Positions 41,082 to 50,766 of a stretch of DNA of 64,000 nt are shown piece by piece. The notes beneath the pieces are model-generated. The model had not been told where the DNA came from. It was given only the letters and a program-made list of their open reading frames with translations, and searched no databases. Position 1 is the stretch's first letter; each line of letters opens with the position of its first letter. Made by a program: the position numbers and the translations under genes. The DNA lies in contig NZ_JOHR01000014.1 in NCBI RefSeq assembly GCF_000719775.1, positions 62,001-126,000 on the forward strand. The letters run 5' to 3'. This DNA comes from Streptomyces sp. NRRL F-5135 (GTDB lineage: Bacteria; Actinomycetota; Actinomycetes; Streptomycetales; Streptomycetaceae).

Positions 41082-42011
41082 TCAGGCGGGTCGCAGAGGC
41101 TTCCCGGACGCCTCGCCCGGTGCCGTCCCGTCCGACGCCGAGACGTTCGACGCCGTCACGTCCGGCTCCGGTCCCGTCGCCCGTTCCAGTTCGTGGCTCA
41201 GTTCCTCCAGCTCCGAGCCGCCCGCCATCTGGCGCGTCAGCTCGTCCAGCGTGATCGAGTCCTTCGTATGGCTGCCCGCCATCGCGCCTCGCTTGAGCAG
41301 TACGAAACGGTCCCCGACCAGGTACGCGTGGTGCGGGTTGTGGGTGATCAGCACCACGCCCAGGCCCGCGTCCCGCGCGGCCGCCACGTATTTGAGCACC
41401 ACCCCGGACTGCTTCACGCCCAGCGCCGCGGTCGGCTCGTCCAGGACCAGCACCTTCGCGCCGAAGTGGACGGCGCGGGCGATCGCCACGCACTGCCGCT
41501 CCCCGCCGGACAGGGTCCCGATCGGCTGGTCGACGTCGCGCAGGTCGATGCCCATGCGCAGCAGCGCCGCGCGCGTGGTCTCGCGCATCAGGGTCACGTC
41601 GAGCCGCTTGAAGGGGCCGCGTCCCTTCGTGGGCTCCGAGCCGAGGAAGAAGTTGCGCCACACCGGCATCAGCGGAACGACGGCCAGGTCCTGGTAGACC
41701 GTGGCGATGCCGCGGTCCAGCGCCTCGCGCGGCGAGCCGAGGGTGGTCGTGACCCCGTCGATCAGCAGGTCGCCCGCGTCATGCCGGTGCAGCCCCGCGA
41801 TGATCTTGATCAGGGTGGACTTGCCGGCGCCGTTGTCACCGAGCACACAGCTGATCTCGCCGGCGTGGACCTCCAGCGAGACGCCCTCCAGGGCGCGGAT
41901 GTTGCCGTAGAACTTGGCCACGCCGTCGAGCTCGACCAGAGCCGTCCCGGCGGTCCCACCAGTCTCCGCCGCCCCGCCAGTCCCGGCCGTCTCAGCTGTC
42001 CCAGCCGTCAT
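41082..42011 (-). CDS. Sugar ABC transporter ATP-binding protein (Frc/Iat-like)
   Basis: A 309-residue ABC ATPase with a single nucleotide-binding domain: Walker [18 protein letters not shown]-loop [20 protein letters not shown], signature [17 protein letters not shown], Walker [13 protein letters not shown] and switch His in [11 protein letters not shown]. Most CUT2 sugar importers carry two fused domains (about 500 residues); the single-domain form resembles fructose (FrcA) and inositol-type systems. A short Gly/Thr/Ala repeat ([19 protein letters not shown]) precedes the domain. ATG 42011 overlaps the permease stop. Confidence 0.93.
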   Translation of the reverse strand: MTAGTAETAGTGGAAETGGTAGTALVELDGVAKFYGNIRALEGVSLEVHAGEISCVLGDNGAGKSTLIKIIAGLHRHDAGDLLIDGVTTTLGSPREALDRGIATVYQDLAVVPLMPVWRNFFLGSEPTKGRGPFKRLDVTLMRETTRAALLRMGIDLRDVDQPIGTLSGGERQCVAIARAVHFGAKVLVLDEPTAALGVKQSGVVLKYVAAARDAGLGVVLITHNPHHAYLVGDRFVLLKRGAMAGSHTKDSITLDELTRQMAGGSELEELSHELERATGPEPDVTASNVSASDGTAPGEASGKPLRPA

Positions 42012-43087
42012 CGTGAAGCCTCCGCGCGCTTGCGTACCCAGGCGTTGAGCAGGGTGGCCAGCAGGAGCATCGCGCCCAGGAAGAACTGGAACCAGTCCGG
42101 GTTCCACTCCGCGTACACGATGCCCTTGTCGGTCATGCCGAAGATGAACGCGCCGACCGCGGACCCCACGGCCGAGCCGTAGCCGCCCGTGATCAGGCAG
42201 CCGCCGATGACGGCCGCGACGATGTACTTGAGCTCGTTGCCGACGCCCTCCCCGGACTGGACGACGTCGAACGAGAACAGCAGGTGCTGCCCCGCCACCC
42301 AGGCGCACAGGGCCACGCCCATGTAGAGCCCGATCTTCGTCCCCCGGACCGGGACGCCCACGGCGCGCGCCGCGTCCGCGTTGCCGCCGACCGCGAAGAT
42401 CCAGTTGCCGTAGCGGGTACGGAGCAGGATCCAGCTCGCCAGCGCCACCAGCGCCGCCCACCACAGGATGGTGACCTTCAGGTCGACGCCCCCGATGGTC
42501 AGGGACGAGGCGAAGAGCTTCCGCGCGGCGGGGAAGCCCTCCATGTCGCCGATGGTCTTCGTGGAGACCGTGCCGCTGATCAGCTTCGTCAGGCCCAGGT
42601 TGAGGCCGGTCAGCATCAGGAACGTGCCCAGCGTGATGATGAAGCTCGGCAGCCTCGTCCGCGTCAGCATGATCCCGTTGAACGCCCCGAGGCCCAGCGT
42701 GACCAGGAGCGACACCAGGACCCCGACCCAGACGTTCGCCGTCATCTGGAAGCTGAACATCGAGGAGATCAGCGCCGAGCTGGTCACCATCACGCCGGCC
42801 GACAGGTCGAACTCCCCGCCGATCATCAGCAGCGCCACCGGCACCGCCATGATCCCGAGGATGGACGCCGCGTACAGCACCGTCCCGATGCTGGACGGCC
42901 GCAGGAAGGAGTCCGCGGTGAAGGAGAAGAAGAGGAAGACGGCCACGGCGCCGACGACCGCGCCCAGCTCGGGCCGGCCGAGCAGCCGGCGCAGGGGCGA
43001 GACACGGAGCAGCCGCTCGTCGCCACCCCCCGCCGTCACCCGCGGCCCCTCCGGCGTGCCCCGCGCCGGTGACGCGGTCGCCGTCAT
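42008..43087 (-). CDS. Sugar ABC transporter permease (CUT2 type)
   Basis: A 359-residue permease with eight to ten membrane helices. Conserved RbsC/FrcC-like blocks: [100 protein letters not shown] and [23 protein letters not shown] 43087 overlaps the binding-protein stop by four bases, and its own stop overlaps the ATPase start. Forms the membrane channel of the importer. Confidence 0.94.
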   Translation of the reverse strand: MTATASPARGTPEGPRVTAGGGDERLLRVSPLRRLLGRPELGAVVGAVAVFLFFSFTADSFLRPSSIGTVLYAASILGIMAVPVALLMIGGEFDLSAGVMVTSSALISSMFSFQMTANVWVGVLVSLLVTLGLGAFNGIMLTRTRLPSFIITLGTFLMLTGLNLGLTKLISGTVSTKTIGDMEGFPAARKLFASSLTIGGVDLKVTILWWAALVALASWILLRTRYGNWIFAVGGNADAARAVGVPVRGTKIGLYMGVALCAWVAGQHLLFSFDVVQSGEGVGNELKYIVAAVIGGCLITGGYGSAVGSAVGAFIFGMTDKGIVYAEWNPDWFQFFLGAMLLLATLLNAWVRKRAEASR

Positions 43088-44100
43088 CGCGTCCCCCGCT
43101 TCGTGTACTCCTCCAGCGCCGCGGCGTCCTTCCGCGTGATGACCTGCGGTCCGGTCAGCACCGGCCGGCCGCCGCCCAGCACATCGCCGTTGTACCGGTA
43201 GAGCCAGAGCAGGTCGACCGCCTCGTACCCCTGGAGGTACGGCTGCTGGTCGACGGCGAAGCCCAGCGTGCCGGACTTCAGCTCGGCGGCGACCTTGGCG
43301 TTGAGGTCGAAGGTGTCGATCTCGGCCTTGCTGCCCGCCGTCTTCTTGGCCTGTACGGCGGCGTCCGCGAAGGGCGCCCCCAGGGTGACGACGGCGTCGA
43401 TACCCGGGTCGGCCTGGAGCTTCGCCTCGATGGACGCCCGGACACCGGGCATGTTGGTGCCCTCGACGTACAGGTTCTGCAGCGTCCCGTCGAAGGTCTT
43501 CTTCGCACCGCCGCAGCGCTGCTCGTGGCCGACGTTGCCCTGCTCGTGGATGACGCAGAGCACCTTCTTCCTGCCCCGCTCGCTCAGCTCCTCGCCGACG
43601 GCCTCGCCCGCGATGGACTCGTCCTGGCCTATGTGGCTGAGCGCGCCGAACGCCTTGGACTGCTCGGTACCGGAGTTCACGGTGATCACCGGGATCCCGG
43701 CCTTGACGGCCTTGGCGACCACGCCCTTCATGGCATCGGGCTTGGCGAGGGTGACGATCAGACCGTCGACCCCCTTGTCGATGTACGACTGCACGAGCTG
43801 GGCCTGCTGCTGGCCCTCGTCGCTGTGCGCGTAGAGAAAGTTGATGTTGTCCTTGACGGCGGCCTGCTTGGCGCCGCTCTGGACGATGTCCCAGAACGTG
43901 TCGCCGTCTCCCGAGTGGGTGACCATGGCCACCGTCCACTTGGGGGTGTCGACGGCGGACCGTCCCTCGGCGGCGGCCTGCTTGGCCCGATCCTCGGCGC
44001 GCTTGCCGCCGGTGCTGCTGCACCCCGCGAGTGCGGACACCCCGAGTGCCGCCGCGAGCACGGCGCATACCGCGCGTACCCCTGTCCGAACCCTTGCCAC
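43084..44100 (-). CDS. Sugar ABC transporter substrate-binding lipoprotein
   Basis: A 338-residue periplasmic-binding-protein-like (ribose-type) lipoprotein. The signal [15 protein letters not shown] provides a lipobox with Cys27. The domain then shows [80 protein letters not shown] and [20 protein letters not shown]. Frequent Cys pair (LCVIHEQ..EQRCGG) fits Streptomyces inositol/fructose-type binders. GTG 44100 is the only reasonable start before the signal peptide. Sugar unknown; the adjacent inositol-dehydrogenase-like gene hints at a polyol. Confidence 0.93.
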   Translation of the reverse strand: MARVRTGVRAVCAVLAAALGVSALAGCSSTGGKRAEDRAKQAAAEGRSAVDTPKWTVAMVTHSGDGDTFWDIVQSGAKQAAVKDNINFLYAHSDEGQQQAQLVQSYIDKGVDGLIVTLAKPDAMKGVVAKAVKAGIPVITVNSGTEQSKAFGALSHIGQDESIAGEAVGEELSERGRKKVLCVIHEQGNVGHEQRCGGAKKTFDGTLQNLYVEGTNMPGVRASIEAKLQADPGIDAVVTLGAPFADAAVQAKKTAGSKAEIDTFDLNAKVAAELKSGTLGFAVDQQPYLQGYEAVDLLWLYRYNGDVLGGGRPVLTGPQVITRKDAAALEEYTKRGTR

Positions 44101-44378
44101 GACGCCGTGCCCTTCTCGCTGGTGCTCCTCGGTGCGGCCGGAACGCGTTCCCTGCCGGCCCGGCCGCCCAAGTATGGTTCATCGCGGTTCAGCGTCCGGT
44201 CATCGGGTACCTGGGCACCGGTCTTCGGTTACCAGGGGCATCGAAACGAGTCCGGGCGCGGGCCCGTCCGCGCGGGCCGGTCCGGACCGGTCCCGCCCGC
44301 CCGTCCGAGGCCCCGCACCGCTCCCGAGGAGTTCTAGCGAGGGCGGCACCGCCCGTCAAGGGATGTGTCCGAACCTCC
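44101..44378. other. Promoter region of the sugar importer operon
   Basis: 278 bp between the GntR stop and the binding-protein start, both minus strand. The sequence GGTTCATCGCGGTTCAG near 44179-44195 has a repeated GGTTCA, and CATACTT (minus, near 44171-44177) is a possible -10. No copy of the TTGTC-n2-GACAA operator seen upstream of the regulator is present here. Confidence 0.35.
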
Positions 44379-45176
44379 TCAAGGGCGGACGAGCAGCTGG
44401 AATTCGAAGGTGTAGCGCGAGGCGCGGTACGTGTGCGAGCCGAACTCCACGGCCCGGCCGGTGTCGTCGAACGTCGTCCGCTCCATCGTCAGCAGCGGTG
44501 CCCCGGCCGGCTCGGCCAGCCGCTCGGCCTCCGCGGCGGTCGCCGCCCGGGCGCCGACCCGCTGCCGGGCGCTGTGCAGGGTGATGCCCGCGGACCGCAT
44601 GACCCGGTACAGGCCGGTCGCCTCCAGCCGTTCGGTGTCGCACGCGAACAGGCCCGCGGGCAGGTGGTTGCGCAGATACGCCATCGGCTCGTCGTGCGCG
44701 TACCGCAGCCGCTCCACGAACGCCACCTCCGTGCCCTCGCTCACCCCGAGCGCCGCCGCGACCTCGGCGGGCGCGGGCACCAGCGTGTTGCGCAGCACCC
44801 GGGTGGTGGGCCGCTGACCGGCGGCCTCCAGGTCGTCGAAGAGGCTGCTCAGCTCGAGCGGCCTGCGCACCTGGCTGTGCAGGACCTGGGTGCCGACCCC
44901 GCGACGCCTCACCAGCAGCCCCTTGTCGACGAGGGACTGGATGGCCTGCCGGACGGTGGGGCGGGACAGCCCGAGCCGGCCCGCCAGGTCGATCTCGTTG
45001 CCGAGCAGGCTGCCCGGGGCCAGCCGGCCCTGTTCGATGGCCGCCTCCAGCTGCTGCGCGAGCTGGAAGTAGAGCGGGACGGGGCTGGTGCGGTCCACGG
45101 TGAGCGGGAGGGACGCGTGCGGGTCCGGGGCGGGGCCGTCCTGTCCGGTGTGCGTTGATCTCGGCTGATGGGACAC
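44379..45176 (-). CDS. GntR/HutC family transcriptional regulator
   Basis: A 265-residue regulator. Winged helix (VPLYFQLAQQLEAAIEQGRL, GSLLGNEIDLAGRLGLSRPT, VRQAIQSLVDKGLLVRRRGV) followed by a UTRA effector domain (RPLELSSLFDDLEAAGQRPT, VAFVERLRYAHDEPMAYLRN, HTYRASRYTFEFQLLV) that binds sugars or sugar phosphates. I chose GTG 45176; an in-frame ATG at 45200 adds eight residues. It is divergent from the dehydrogenase at 45277 and upstream of the sugar importer, so it likely controls both through the palindrome at 45226. Confidence 0.9.
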   Translation of the reverse strand: MSHQPRSTHTGQDGPAPDPHASLPLTVDRTSPVPLYFQLAQQLEAAIEQGRLAPGSLLGNEIDLAGRLGLSRPTVRQAIQSLVDKGLLVRRRGVGTQVLHSQVRRPLELSSLFDDLEAAGQRPTTRVLRNTLVPAPAEVAAALGVSEGTEVAFVERLRYAHDEPMAYLRNHLPAGLFACDTERLEATGLYRVMRSAGITLHSARQRVGARAATAAEAERLAEPAGAPLLTMERTTFDDTGRAVEFGSHTYRASRYTFEFQLLVRP

Positions 45177-45225
45177 GGGGCGAGCGTAGTCGCCCGGCAT
45201 GTTGACCGGAAGTCGAGAAGTCCGG

Positions 45226-45270
45226 TTGTCAGGACAAACGCTTGACACCGTGACCTTGCCCGGCCACCTT
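45226..45270 (+). promoter_or_regulatory. GntR operator TTGTC-AG-GACAA and promoter of the dehydrogenase
   Basis: TTGTCAGGACAA (45226-45237) is a perfect inverted repeat with a GTnnnnAC core as in HutC-type GntR operators. It lies directly upstream of a consensus -35 TTGACA (45242-45247). Seventeen bases later CACCTT (45265-45270) is a weak -10, putting transcription start at about the ATG 45277, so the mRNA may be leaderless. The operator abuts the -35, suited to repression. Confidence 0.55.
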
Positions 45271-45276
45271 ATGGCC

Positions 45277-46287
45277 ATGCGCATCGGACTCATCGGCACG
45301 GGCCGTATCGGCACTTTCCACGCTGACGTGCTCAGCCGGCACCGCGAGGTCGGTTCCCTGGTGGTCGCGGACACCGACTCCGCACAGGCGGCGCGGGTCG
45401 CCGAGCGGACCCGTTCGACGGCCGCCCCCTCGGTGGACGAGGTCTTCTCCTGGGGCGTGGACGCCGTCGTGATCGCCTCGGCCACCGCCTCCCACGCCGA
45501 CCTGATCGCCCGCGCGGCGCGGGCGGGGCTGCCCGCCTTCTGCGAGAAGCCGATCGCTCTCGACCTCACGGGCACGCTGGGCGCGCTGCGCGCGGTGGAG
45601 TCGGCGGGCACGCTGCTGCAGCTGGGGTTCATGCGCCGCTTCGACGAGGGGTACGGCGCGGCGCGCGAACTCGTCAGGTCGGGCCGGCTCGGGCGGCTGC
45701 ACACGGTCCGGGCGATCACCTCGGACCCGGCGCCGCCGCCCGCGGCCTACCTGCCGCTGTCCGGCGGTCTCTACCGCGACTGTCTGGTCCATGACTTCGA
45801 CATCCTGCGCTGGGTCACCGGGCGCGAGGTGGTGGAGGTGTACGCGACGGGCTCGGACGCGGGGCCGGAGATGTTCCGGGAGGCGGGCGACGTGGACACG
45901 GCGGCCGCCGTGCTCACCCTGGACGACGGCACGCTCGCGACGGCCACGGCGACCCGCTGCAACGGCGCGGGGTACGACGTGCGGATGGAACTGGCCGGTG
46001 AGCTGGACCAGTTCGCGGTCGGCCTGGACGACCGTACGCCCATCACCTCCACCGAGCCGAAGGGCCCGCCGCCCTGCGACAACCCGTGGCCCGGCTTCCT
46101 GGAGCGGTTCGCCCCGGCGTACGAGGCGGAGCTGAACGCGTTCCTCCAGGTCGTCGGCGGAGAGCTGGCCAATCCGTGCGACGGCCGGGAGGCGCTGCAC
46201 GCGCTGCGGATCGCGGAGGCGTGCGAACTCTCCCGGCGCGAGCGCCGCCCCGTGGCGCTGACGGAGATCCCGGGCGCCGACGACTGA
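45277..46287 (+). CDS. Gfo/Idh/MocA oxidoreductase (inositol 2-dehydrogenase-like)
   Basis: A 336-residue NAD(P)-dependent sugar/polyol dehydrogenase. N-terminal Rossmann fold MRIGLIGTGRIGTFHADVL, VVIASATASHADLIARAARA, the conserved FCEKPIALDL with the catalytic Lys, QLGFMRRFDEGYGAARELV and SGGLYRDCLVHDFDILRWVT with the Asp-His active-site pair, as in myo-inositol dehydrogenase. ATG 45277 is favoured since homology starts with MRIGLIG; ATG 45271 is two codons earlier. Divergent from the GntR regulator of the sugar importer, suggesting oxidation of the imported sugar or polyol. Confidence 0.92.
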   Translation: MRIGLIGTGRIGTFHADVLSRHREVGSLVVADTDSAQAARVAERTRSTAAPSVDEVFSWGVDAVVIASATASHADLIARAARAGLPAFCEKPIALDLTGTLGALRAVESAGTLLQLGFMRRFDEGYGAARELVRSGRLGRLHTVRAITSDPAPPPAAYLPLSGGLYRDCLVHDFDILRWVTGREVVEVYATGSDAGPEMFREAGDVDTAAAVLTLDDGTLATATATRCNGAGYDVRMELAGELDQFAVGLDDRTPITSTEPKGPPPCDNPWPGFLERFAPAYEAELNAFLQVVGGELANPCDGREALHALRIAEACELSRRERRPVALTEIPGADD

Positions 46288-46329
46288 GGCAGGGGCGACC
46301 ACGGGGCGACCACGGCGCGGGGCGCGCCC

Positions 46330-47523
46330 CTACCACCGCACCGGCAGCTCGCGCACTCCTCTGAGCAGCAGGCCCGGCAGCCATTCGTACGGTCCCGCCG
46401 TCGTGTCGAGCGCCAGGTCCGGGCAGCGTTCCAGCAGCGTGCGCAGGGCGATCCGGGCCTCCAGCCGGGCCAGCGGCGCGCCCAGACAGAAGTGGATGCC
46501 GTGGCCGAAGGCGACATGGCCGCGGCTCCGGCCCGGCTGCTCCGACCGCCTGATGTCGAAGGTGTCCGGGGCCGGGAAGACGGTCCGATCGCGGTTCGCC
46601 GCCGCCAGTGAGACCAGGACCTTGTCGCCTTCCGGGACGACCGTGTCCCCGATCGTCACCGGTTCCAGCGTGAACCGCAGCGTGCTCGTCTCGACCGGAC
46701 CCTCGTAGCGCAGGGCCTCCTCGATCGTCGCGTCGAGCAGTCCGAAGTCGGCCCGCAGCGCGGAAAGCTGGGCGGGATGGGTGAGCAGTGACCGGGTGGC
46801 GTTGGAGATCAGGTTGACGGTCGTCTCGTGACCGGCGATCAGCAGCAGGTACGCCGAGGCGCGTAGTTCCTCCGCCGAGAGCCGGTCGCCGTTCTCCGCA
46901 CGCGTCCGCAGCAGGGTGGAGAGCAGATCGTCGGCGGGTTCCGAGCGGCGCTTGTCCTCGATGAGGTCGTCGAGGTACGCGCGGAGCAGCAGGGAGCCCT
47001 CCCGCGCGTCGTCCGGTCCGGTCGGTGTGAGGATCTTGTTCGACCAGGCTCGGAAGCTCTCCCGGTCGCCGGGCGGGATTCCGAGCAGCTCACAGATGAC
47101 GATGATGGGCAGCGGGAAGGCGAACGCGTCGACCAGGTCGCCGCTGCCCGCCGGGACCGCCGCGTCCAGCAGTTCGTCGGCGATCCGCTGGATGCGCGGG
47201 CGCAGCGCCTCGACGCGGCGTGTGGTGAACTCGGGGGCGACCAGCTTGCGCAGCCGGGTGTGGTCCGGCGGGTCGAGGACCAGCACATGGGGGCCCATGA
47301 TCGACTCCGCAGCCTCATGGCCGCCCACCGTGGCCATCGACTTGGACAGCCGGGGATCGGCGAGGGCCGCGCGGGCCTCCTCGTACCCGACCACGAGCCA
47401 GAACCGCCCGCCGTCCGCGCCGCGCACCTCGTGGACGGGGCCCGCGTCGCGCAGCTTCGCGTAGAACGGATGGGGGTCGGCGGTGAAGTCCGCGCCCAAC
47501 GCCGCGAGTTCGATGATGGCCAT
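46330..47523 (-). CDS. Cytochrome P450 (CYP107-like)
   Basis: A 397-residue soluble P450. I-helix AGHETT (230-235), ExxR (E269-R272), heme loop FGHGIHFCLG (339-348) with axial Cys346, and early MGPHVLVLDPPDHTRLRKLV (C-helix heme-propionate contact). The CYP107-like heme loop HGIHFCLGAPLARLE is clear. No ferredoxin or reductase gene adjoins. It ends 42 bp from the convergent dehydrogenase and starts 9 bp after the stop of the response regulator on the same strand, so it could be read through from the two-component operon. Substrate unknown. Confidence 0.95.
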   Translation of the reverse strand: MAIIELAALGADFTADPHPFYAKLRDAGPVHEVRGADGGRFWLVVGYEEARAALADPRLSKSMATVGGHEAAESIMGPHVLVLDPPDHTRLRKLVAPEFTTRRVEALRPRIQRIADELLDAAVPAGSGDLVDAFAFPLPIIVICELLGIPPGDRESFRAWSNKILTPTGPDDAREGSLLLRAYLDDLIEDKRRSEPADDLLSTLLRTRAENGDRLSAEELRASAYLLLIAGHETTVNLISNATRSLLTHPAQLSALRADFGLLDATIEEALRYEGPVETSTLRFTLEPVTIGDTVVPEGDKVLVSLAAANRDRTVFPAPDTFDIRRSEQPGRSRGHVAFGHGIHFCLGAPLARLEARIALRTLLERCPDLALDTTAGPYEWLPGLLLRGVRELPVRW

Positions 47524-47532
47524 GGGCCCAGC

Positions 47533-48222
47533 CTACGGGCCGGGGCGGGGCGGGGCGCCCCCCTCCTCCGCGGCCGGCTCCGCGTCGTGCGCCAACAGCG
47601 CTATCTGGACACGGTTGTTGAGACCGAGCTTGGCCAGCACCCGGGAGACGTGAGCCTTGACGGTGGGCACGCTCATATAGAGCTCGGCGGCGATCTGCGC
47701 GTTGGAGCGGCCCTGTCCGACAGCGAGCGCGACCTCCCGCTCGCGTTCGGCGAGCATGGCCAGCCGGGCCAGCGCGGAGTTCCTGCGGTCGTCGGCGGGC
47801 GCCCCCGCCACCTGGGCGATCAGCCGGCGGGTGACGGCGGGCGAGAGCACCGGGTCACCGGCCGCCACCCGCCGTACGGCGGTGACGATCTCGGCGGGCG
47901 GCGTGTCCTTGAGCACGAAGCCCGCCGCGCCGGCGCGCAACGCCCGCAGCACCTGCTCGTCGGCGTGGAAGGTGGTCAGGACGAGGACGTGCGGGGCGTC
48001 CGGGCGCCGGCGCAGCGCGTCCGTGGCGGTCAGCCCGTCCATGCCCGGCATCCGGATGTCCATCAGCACCACGTCGGGCGCGGCGCGCTCGGCGAGGGCC
48101 AGGGCCTCGGCGCCGTCGGCCGCCTCCCCCACGAGTTCGATGTCGTCGGCGCCGCCGAGCATCAGGGTCAGTCCCGCGCGCACGAGTGGGTCGTCGTCGA
48201 CGACGATCAGCCGGATGGTCAT
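47533..48222 (-). CDS. LuxR (NarL) family response regulator
   Basis: A 229-residue response regulator. Receiver domain: acidic pocket VVDDDPLVRAG, phospho-acceptor in VVLMDIRMPGMDG (Asp about 54), LVLTTFHADEQVLRALRAGA and K in GFVLKDTPPAEIV. C-terminal LuxR helix-turn-helix: LAEREREVALAVGQGRSNAQ, IAAELYMSVPTVKAHVSRVL, AKLGLNNRVQIALLAHD. ATG 48222 overlaps the TGA of the histidine kinase. Partner of that kinase; targets unknown, but the P450 nine bases downstream of its stop is the nearest candidate. Confidence 0.95.
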   Translation of the reverse strand: MTIRLIVVDDDPLVRAGLTLMLGGADDIELVGEAADGAEALALAERAAPDVVLMDIRMPGMDGLTATDALRRRPDAPHVLVLTTFHADEQVLRALRAGAAGFVLKDTPPAEIVTAVRRVAAGDPVLSPAVTRRLIAQVAGAPADDRRNSALARLAMLAEREREVALAVGQGRSNAQIAAELYMSVPTVKAHVSRVLAKLGLNNRVQIALLAHDAEPAAEEGGAPPRPGP

Positions 48223-49448
48223 GGCGTCCACGGTAGCCAGGCACGGACCGTGAACCCGCCGTCGTCCGTGGGACCGTGCTCGAACCGCCCGCCGGCCAGC
48301 GCCGCGCGCTCGGTCAGGCCGATCAGCCCCTGGCCGGACCCGGGCACTTTCGGAGCCTCGCCGAGGGGCGCCTCGTTGCGCACCGCGACCGTGAGCCCGT
48401 CGCCGGGGCCACCGCCCAGCTCGACGGTGGCCTCGGTGCCGGGCGCGTGTTTACGGGCGTTGGTCAGGGCCTCCTGCGCGATGCGGTACGCCGTACGGCC
48501 CAGGGCGGCGGGGACGGCGGCCTGGTCCCCGATCCGCCGGTCGAGCGTGACCTTCATCCCGGCCGCGCGGGACTCGGCGACCAGGTCGTCCAGGGTGGCG
48601 AGCGTGGGCTGGGGGCGCTCGCCCTCGTCGGCGGCGCCGGGTGCCCGCAGGACGCCGATGATCGTACGGAGGTCCTGGAGCGCCTCGTGGGCGCTGTCCC
48701 GGATCACCCCGGCCGCCCGCGCGACCTCGGGCGCGGGGGCGTCGGGCCGGAATTCGAGGGCGCCCGCGTGAACGCTGAGCAGTGTCAGCCGGTGGGCGAG
48801 CACATCGTGCATCTCCCGGGCGATGGCCTCTCGCGCGAGCCGCTGCGCCTGCTGCGCGCGCAGTTCCGCCTCGGCCTCCGCGCGGCGGGCCCGCTCGCGC
48901 AGCGCGACGACGAGCTGGCGCCGGGCCCGCACCAGCAGGCCCCAGCCGATCGCGAGCAGGAGCATGACGACGGTGGCGGCCAGCGCGGCGTACAGGGACA
49001 CGGACGGGTCGGGCCGCAGGACGGTCTGGGCGCTGCCCGCCACGAGCGACAGCCCGCCGACGACCAGCACGGGTCGCAGCGGCCGGTGCACGGCCACCCC
49101 GAACAGGCTCGCGAGCGCGGCGGCGGAGGCGGCGGGGGCGACGGCGGACACCACGGCCAGCACGACGGCGACCTCCGTCGGCCGGCGCCGCCGCGCCCAC
49201 AGCGCGCAGCAGGCGAGACCGCCCACGAGCAGGTCGACGACGACGACGGTCTCGCTGTTGCCCGCCTGTTCGGTCGACTCGACGGCGAGCAGGCCGATGG
49301 CGGCGGCCACGAGGAACATCAGGGTGTCCACGCACCAGTCCCGCACGGTACGGCGCGTCCGGGCCGGGCCCCGGTCGCCGGGCAGCTCGGGGCCGTCCGC
49401 GCCGATCAGCTCGGCGGGGAGCAGCCAGGGGTACTCCGTACGTGTCAT
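48219..49448 (-). CDS. Sensor histidine kinase (HPK7 type)
   Basis: A 409-residue membrane kinase. A Trp-containing N-terminus is followed by five or six hydrophobic helices (residues about 40-160, e.g. TLMFLVAAAIGLLAVES and YAALAATVVMLLLAIGWGLL), with very short loops, so stimulus sensing is probably intramembrane. The DHp helix has REMHDVLAHRLTLLSVHAGA with the phospho-His, then RTIIGVLRAPG. The ATPase has AYRIAQEALTNARKHAPG (N box) and GSGQGLIGLTERAALAGGRF (G boxes). Typical of Streptomyces NarL-type pairs. Cotranscribed with the response regulator. Confidence 0.95.
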   Translation of the reverse strand: MTRTEYPWLLPAELIGADGPELPGDRGPARTRRTVRDWCVDTLMFLVAAAIGLLAVESTEQAGNSETVVVVDLLVGGLACCALWARRRRPTEVAVVLAVVSAVAPAASAAALASLFGVAVHRPLRPVLVVGGLSLVAGSAQTVLRPDPSVSLYAALAATVVMLLLAIGWGLLVRARRQLVVALRERARRAEAEAELRAQQAQRLAREAIAREMHDVLAHRLTLLSVHAGALEFRPDAPAPEVARAAGVIRDSAHEALQDLRTIIGVLRAPGAADEGERPQPTLATLDDLVAESRAAGMKVTLDRRIGDQAAVPAALGRTAYRIAQEALTNARKHAPGTEATVELGGGPGDGLTVAVRNEAPLGEAPKVPGSGQGLIGLTERAALAGGRFEHGPTDDGGFTVRAWLPWTP

Positions 49449-49575
49449 GGCGCCCAATCTACGCAGCTCGGGCGCGGTGCCGGGCGCGCGGCGGCGAGGC
49501 GGCCACCAAAGTCGCGCAGGTACCGACTTCGGTCACCGGGCCCCTGGGCGGCCGGTCCGGCCGGACCGGCCGGAT

Positions 49576-50766
49576 TCAGCCGCCCAGCCGGCGGTGGCGG
49601 GCCGTCAGGCGGGCCGCGCCGGCGTCCGTGAGGGAGCCGAACAGGCGGAGCCGGGAGATTCCGCCGTCCGGGAGGATGTCCAGGCGCACCTCCGTGGCGA
49701 CCACCGGGGCCGGCAGCACGAAGCGGTGGTTCGTATCCGGCTGCAGCCGGGTCCTGGGCAGGACCTCCGTCCAGTCGTCCGCCGCCGGGCCGTCGTCCCG
49801 CGCGGACAGGGACGCCCAGCCCGCCGCGTTCCCCTTCAGATACGCGGTGTCGATCTCCACCGCACGGATCTCCCCCTGCTCGGCCAGCCGGTACCGGATC
49901 CAGTCGTGCCCCCGGTCCCGGCGGCGCCGGGTCTCCCAGCCGTCGTCCATCCTCCGGGAGCGCCCCGGCAGGATGGTGTGGACGGCGGGTGAGTAGAAGC
50001 GGTCGGAGACGTCCTCGACCCGGCCGCCGTTCTCCAGCGCCACGAGATCGAACGTACCGAGGGCCGCGAGCCAGCCCGGGTCCGGTGCCACCTCGCCGTA
50101 CACCCGCAGCCGGGCGATCCCGCCGTCGGGGTGCTGGCGGACCCGCAGGTGGGTGAGGCGACGCTCCGCGTCGACGGCGAAGCCGTTGGCCGCGTGACCG
50201 CCGATGTCCGTGCGCGGGACGAGCGGCGTCCAGGTCACCTCGTCCGCCAGCAGGTCGTCCGGCGACGGCGCCCCCGGCAGCGAGGTGCCGTCGACCGAGA
50301 CGGCCTTCGGGTGGTTGCCCCGGAAATGGGCCGTGTCCACGACGATCCCGCGGACGACCCCGGGCGCGCCGAGCCGTACCAGCGCCCAGTCGTGGTCGTC
50401 CTCGGCGGGGTGGGGCCGCCCGGCGTCCGTGCCGCGCCTGCGCCGGGTCTCCCAGCCGTCCATGATCTTGCCCTTGTGGCCGAAGCGCTCCGGATCGAAC
50501 GCGGCGGGGCCCGGCTTCAGCATGTTCTCGCGCTCGGCGAAGAACTCGTCGTTCGCGGCGATCACGGAAGCGCCCAGGCGCCGGTCCGCGAGATCCACGA
50601 GGTGGGTGAAGGGGAGGTCCGCCGTCCGGTAGTCGGCGTACGGGTCGCCGCCGCGGTACGGGGCCGCGGCGCCGGTGAACGACGTCGGGACGGCGGGAGC
50701 GGGGGGCACGGCGGTGGCCGGGGCCGTGGCCGCAGTGGTCGGGGGGACGGGAGCCGGCGCGGTCAT
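49576..50766 (-). CDS. alc: Allantoicase
   Basis: A 396-residue enzyme hydrolysing allantoate to ureidoglycolate and urea. It is a tandem of two related beta-sandwich domains: [60 protein letters not shown] and [20 protein letters not shown] in the first, with [40 protein letters not shown] echoing them in the second. The first 38 residues are an Ala/Pro/Thr-rich extension before the conserved start. ATG 50766 overlaps the allantoinase stop (ATGA). Second gene of the operon. Confidence 0.95.
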   Translation of the reverse strand: MTAPAPVPPTTAATAPATAVPPAPAVPTSFTGAAAPYRGGDPYADYRTADLPFTHLVDLADRRLGASVIAANDEFFAERENMLKPGPAAFDPERFGHKGKIMDGWETRRRRGTDAGRPHPAEDDHDWALVRLGAPGVVRGIVVDTAHFRGNHPKAVSVDGTSLPGAPSPDDLLADEVTWTPLVPRTDIGGHAANGFAVDAERRLTHLRVRQHPDGGIARLRVYGEVAPDPGWLAALGTFDLVALENGGRVEDVSDRFYSPAVHTILPGRSRRMDDGWETRRRRDRGHDWIRYRLAEQGEIRAVEIDTAYLKGNAAGWASLSARDDGPAADDWTEVLPRTRLQPDTNHRFVLPAPVVATEVRLDILPDGGISRLRLFGSLTDAGAARLTARHRRLGG

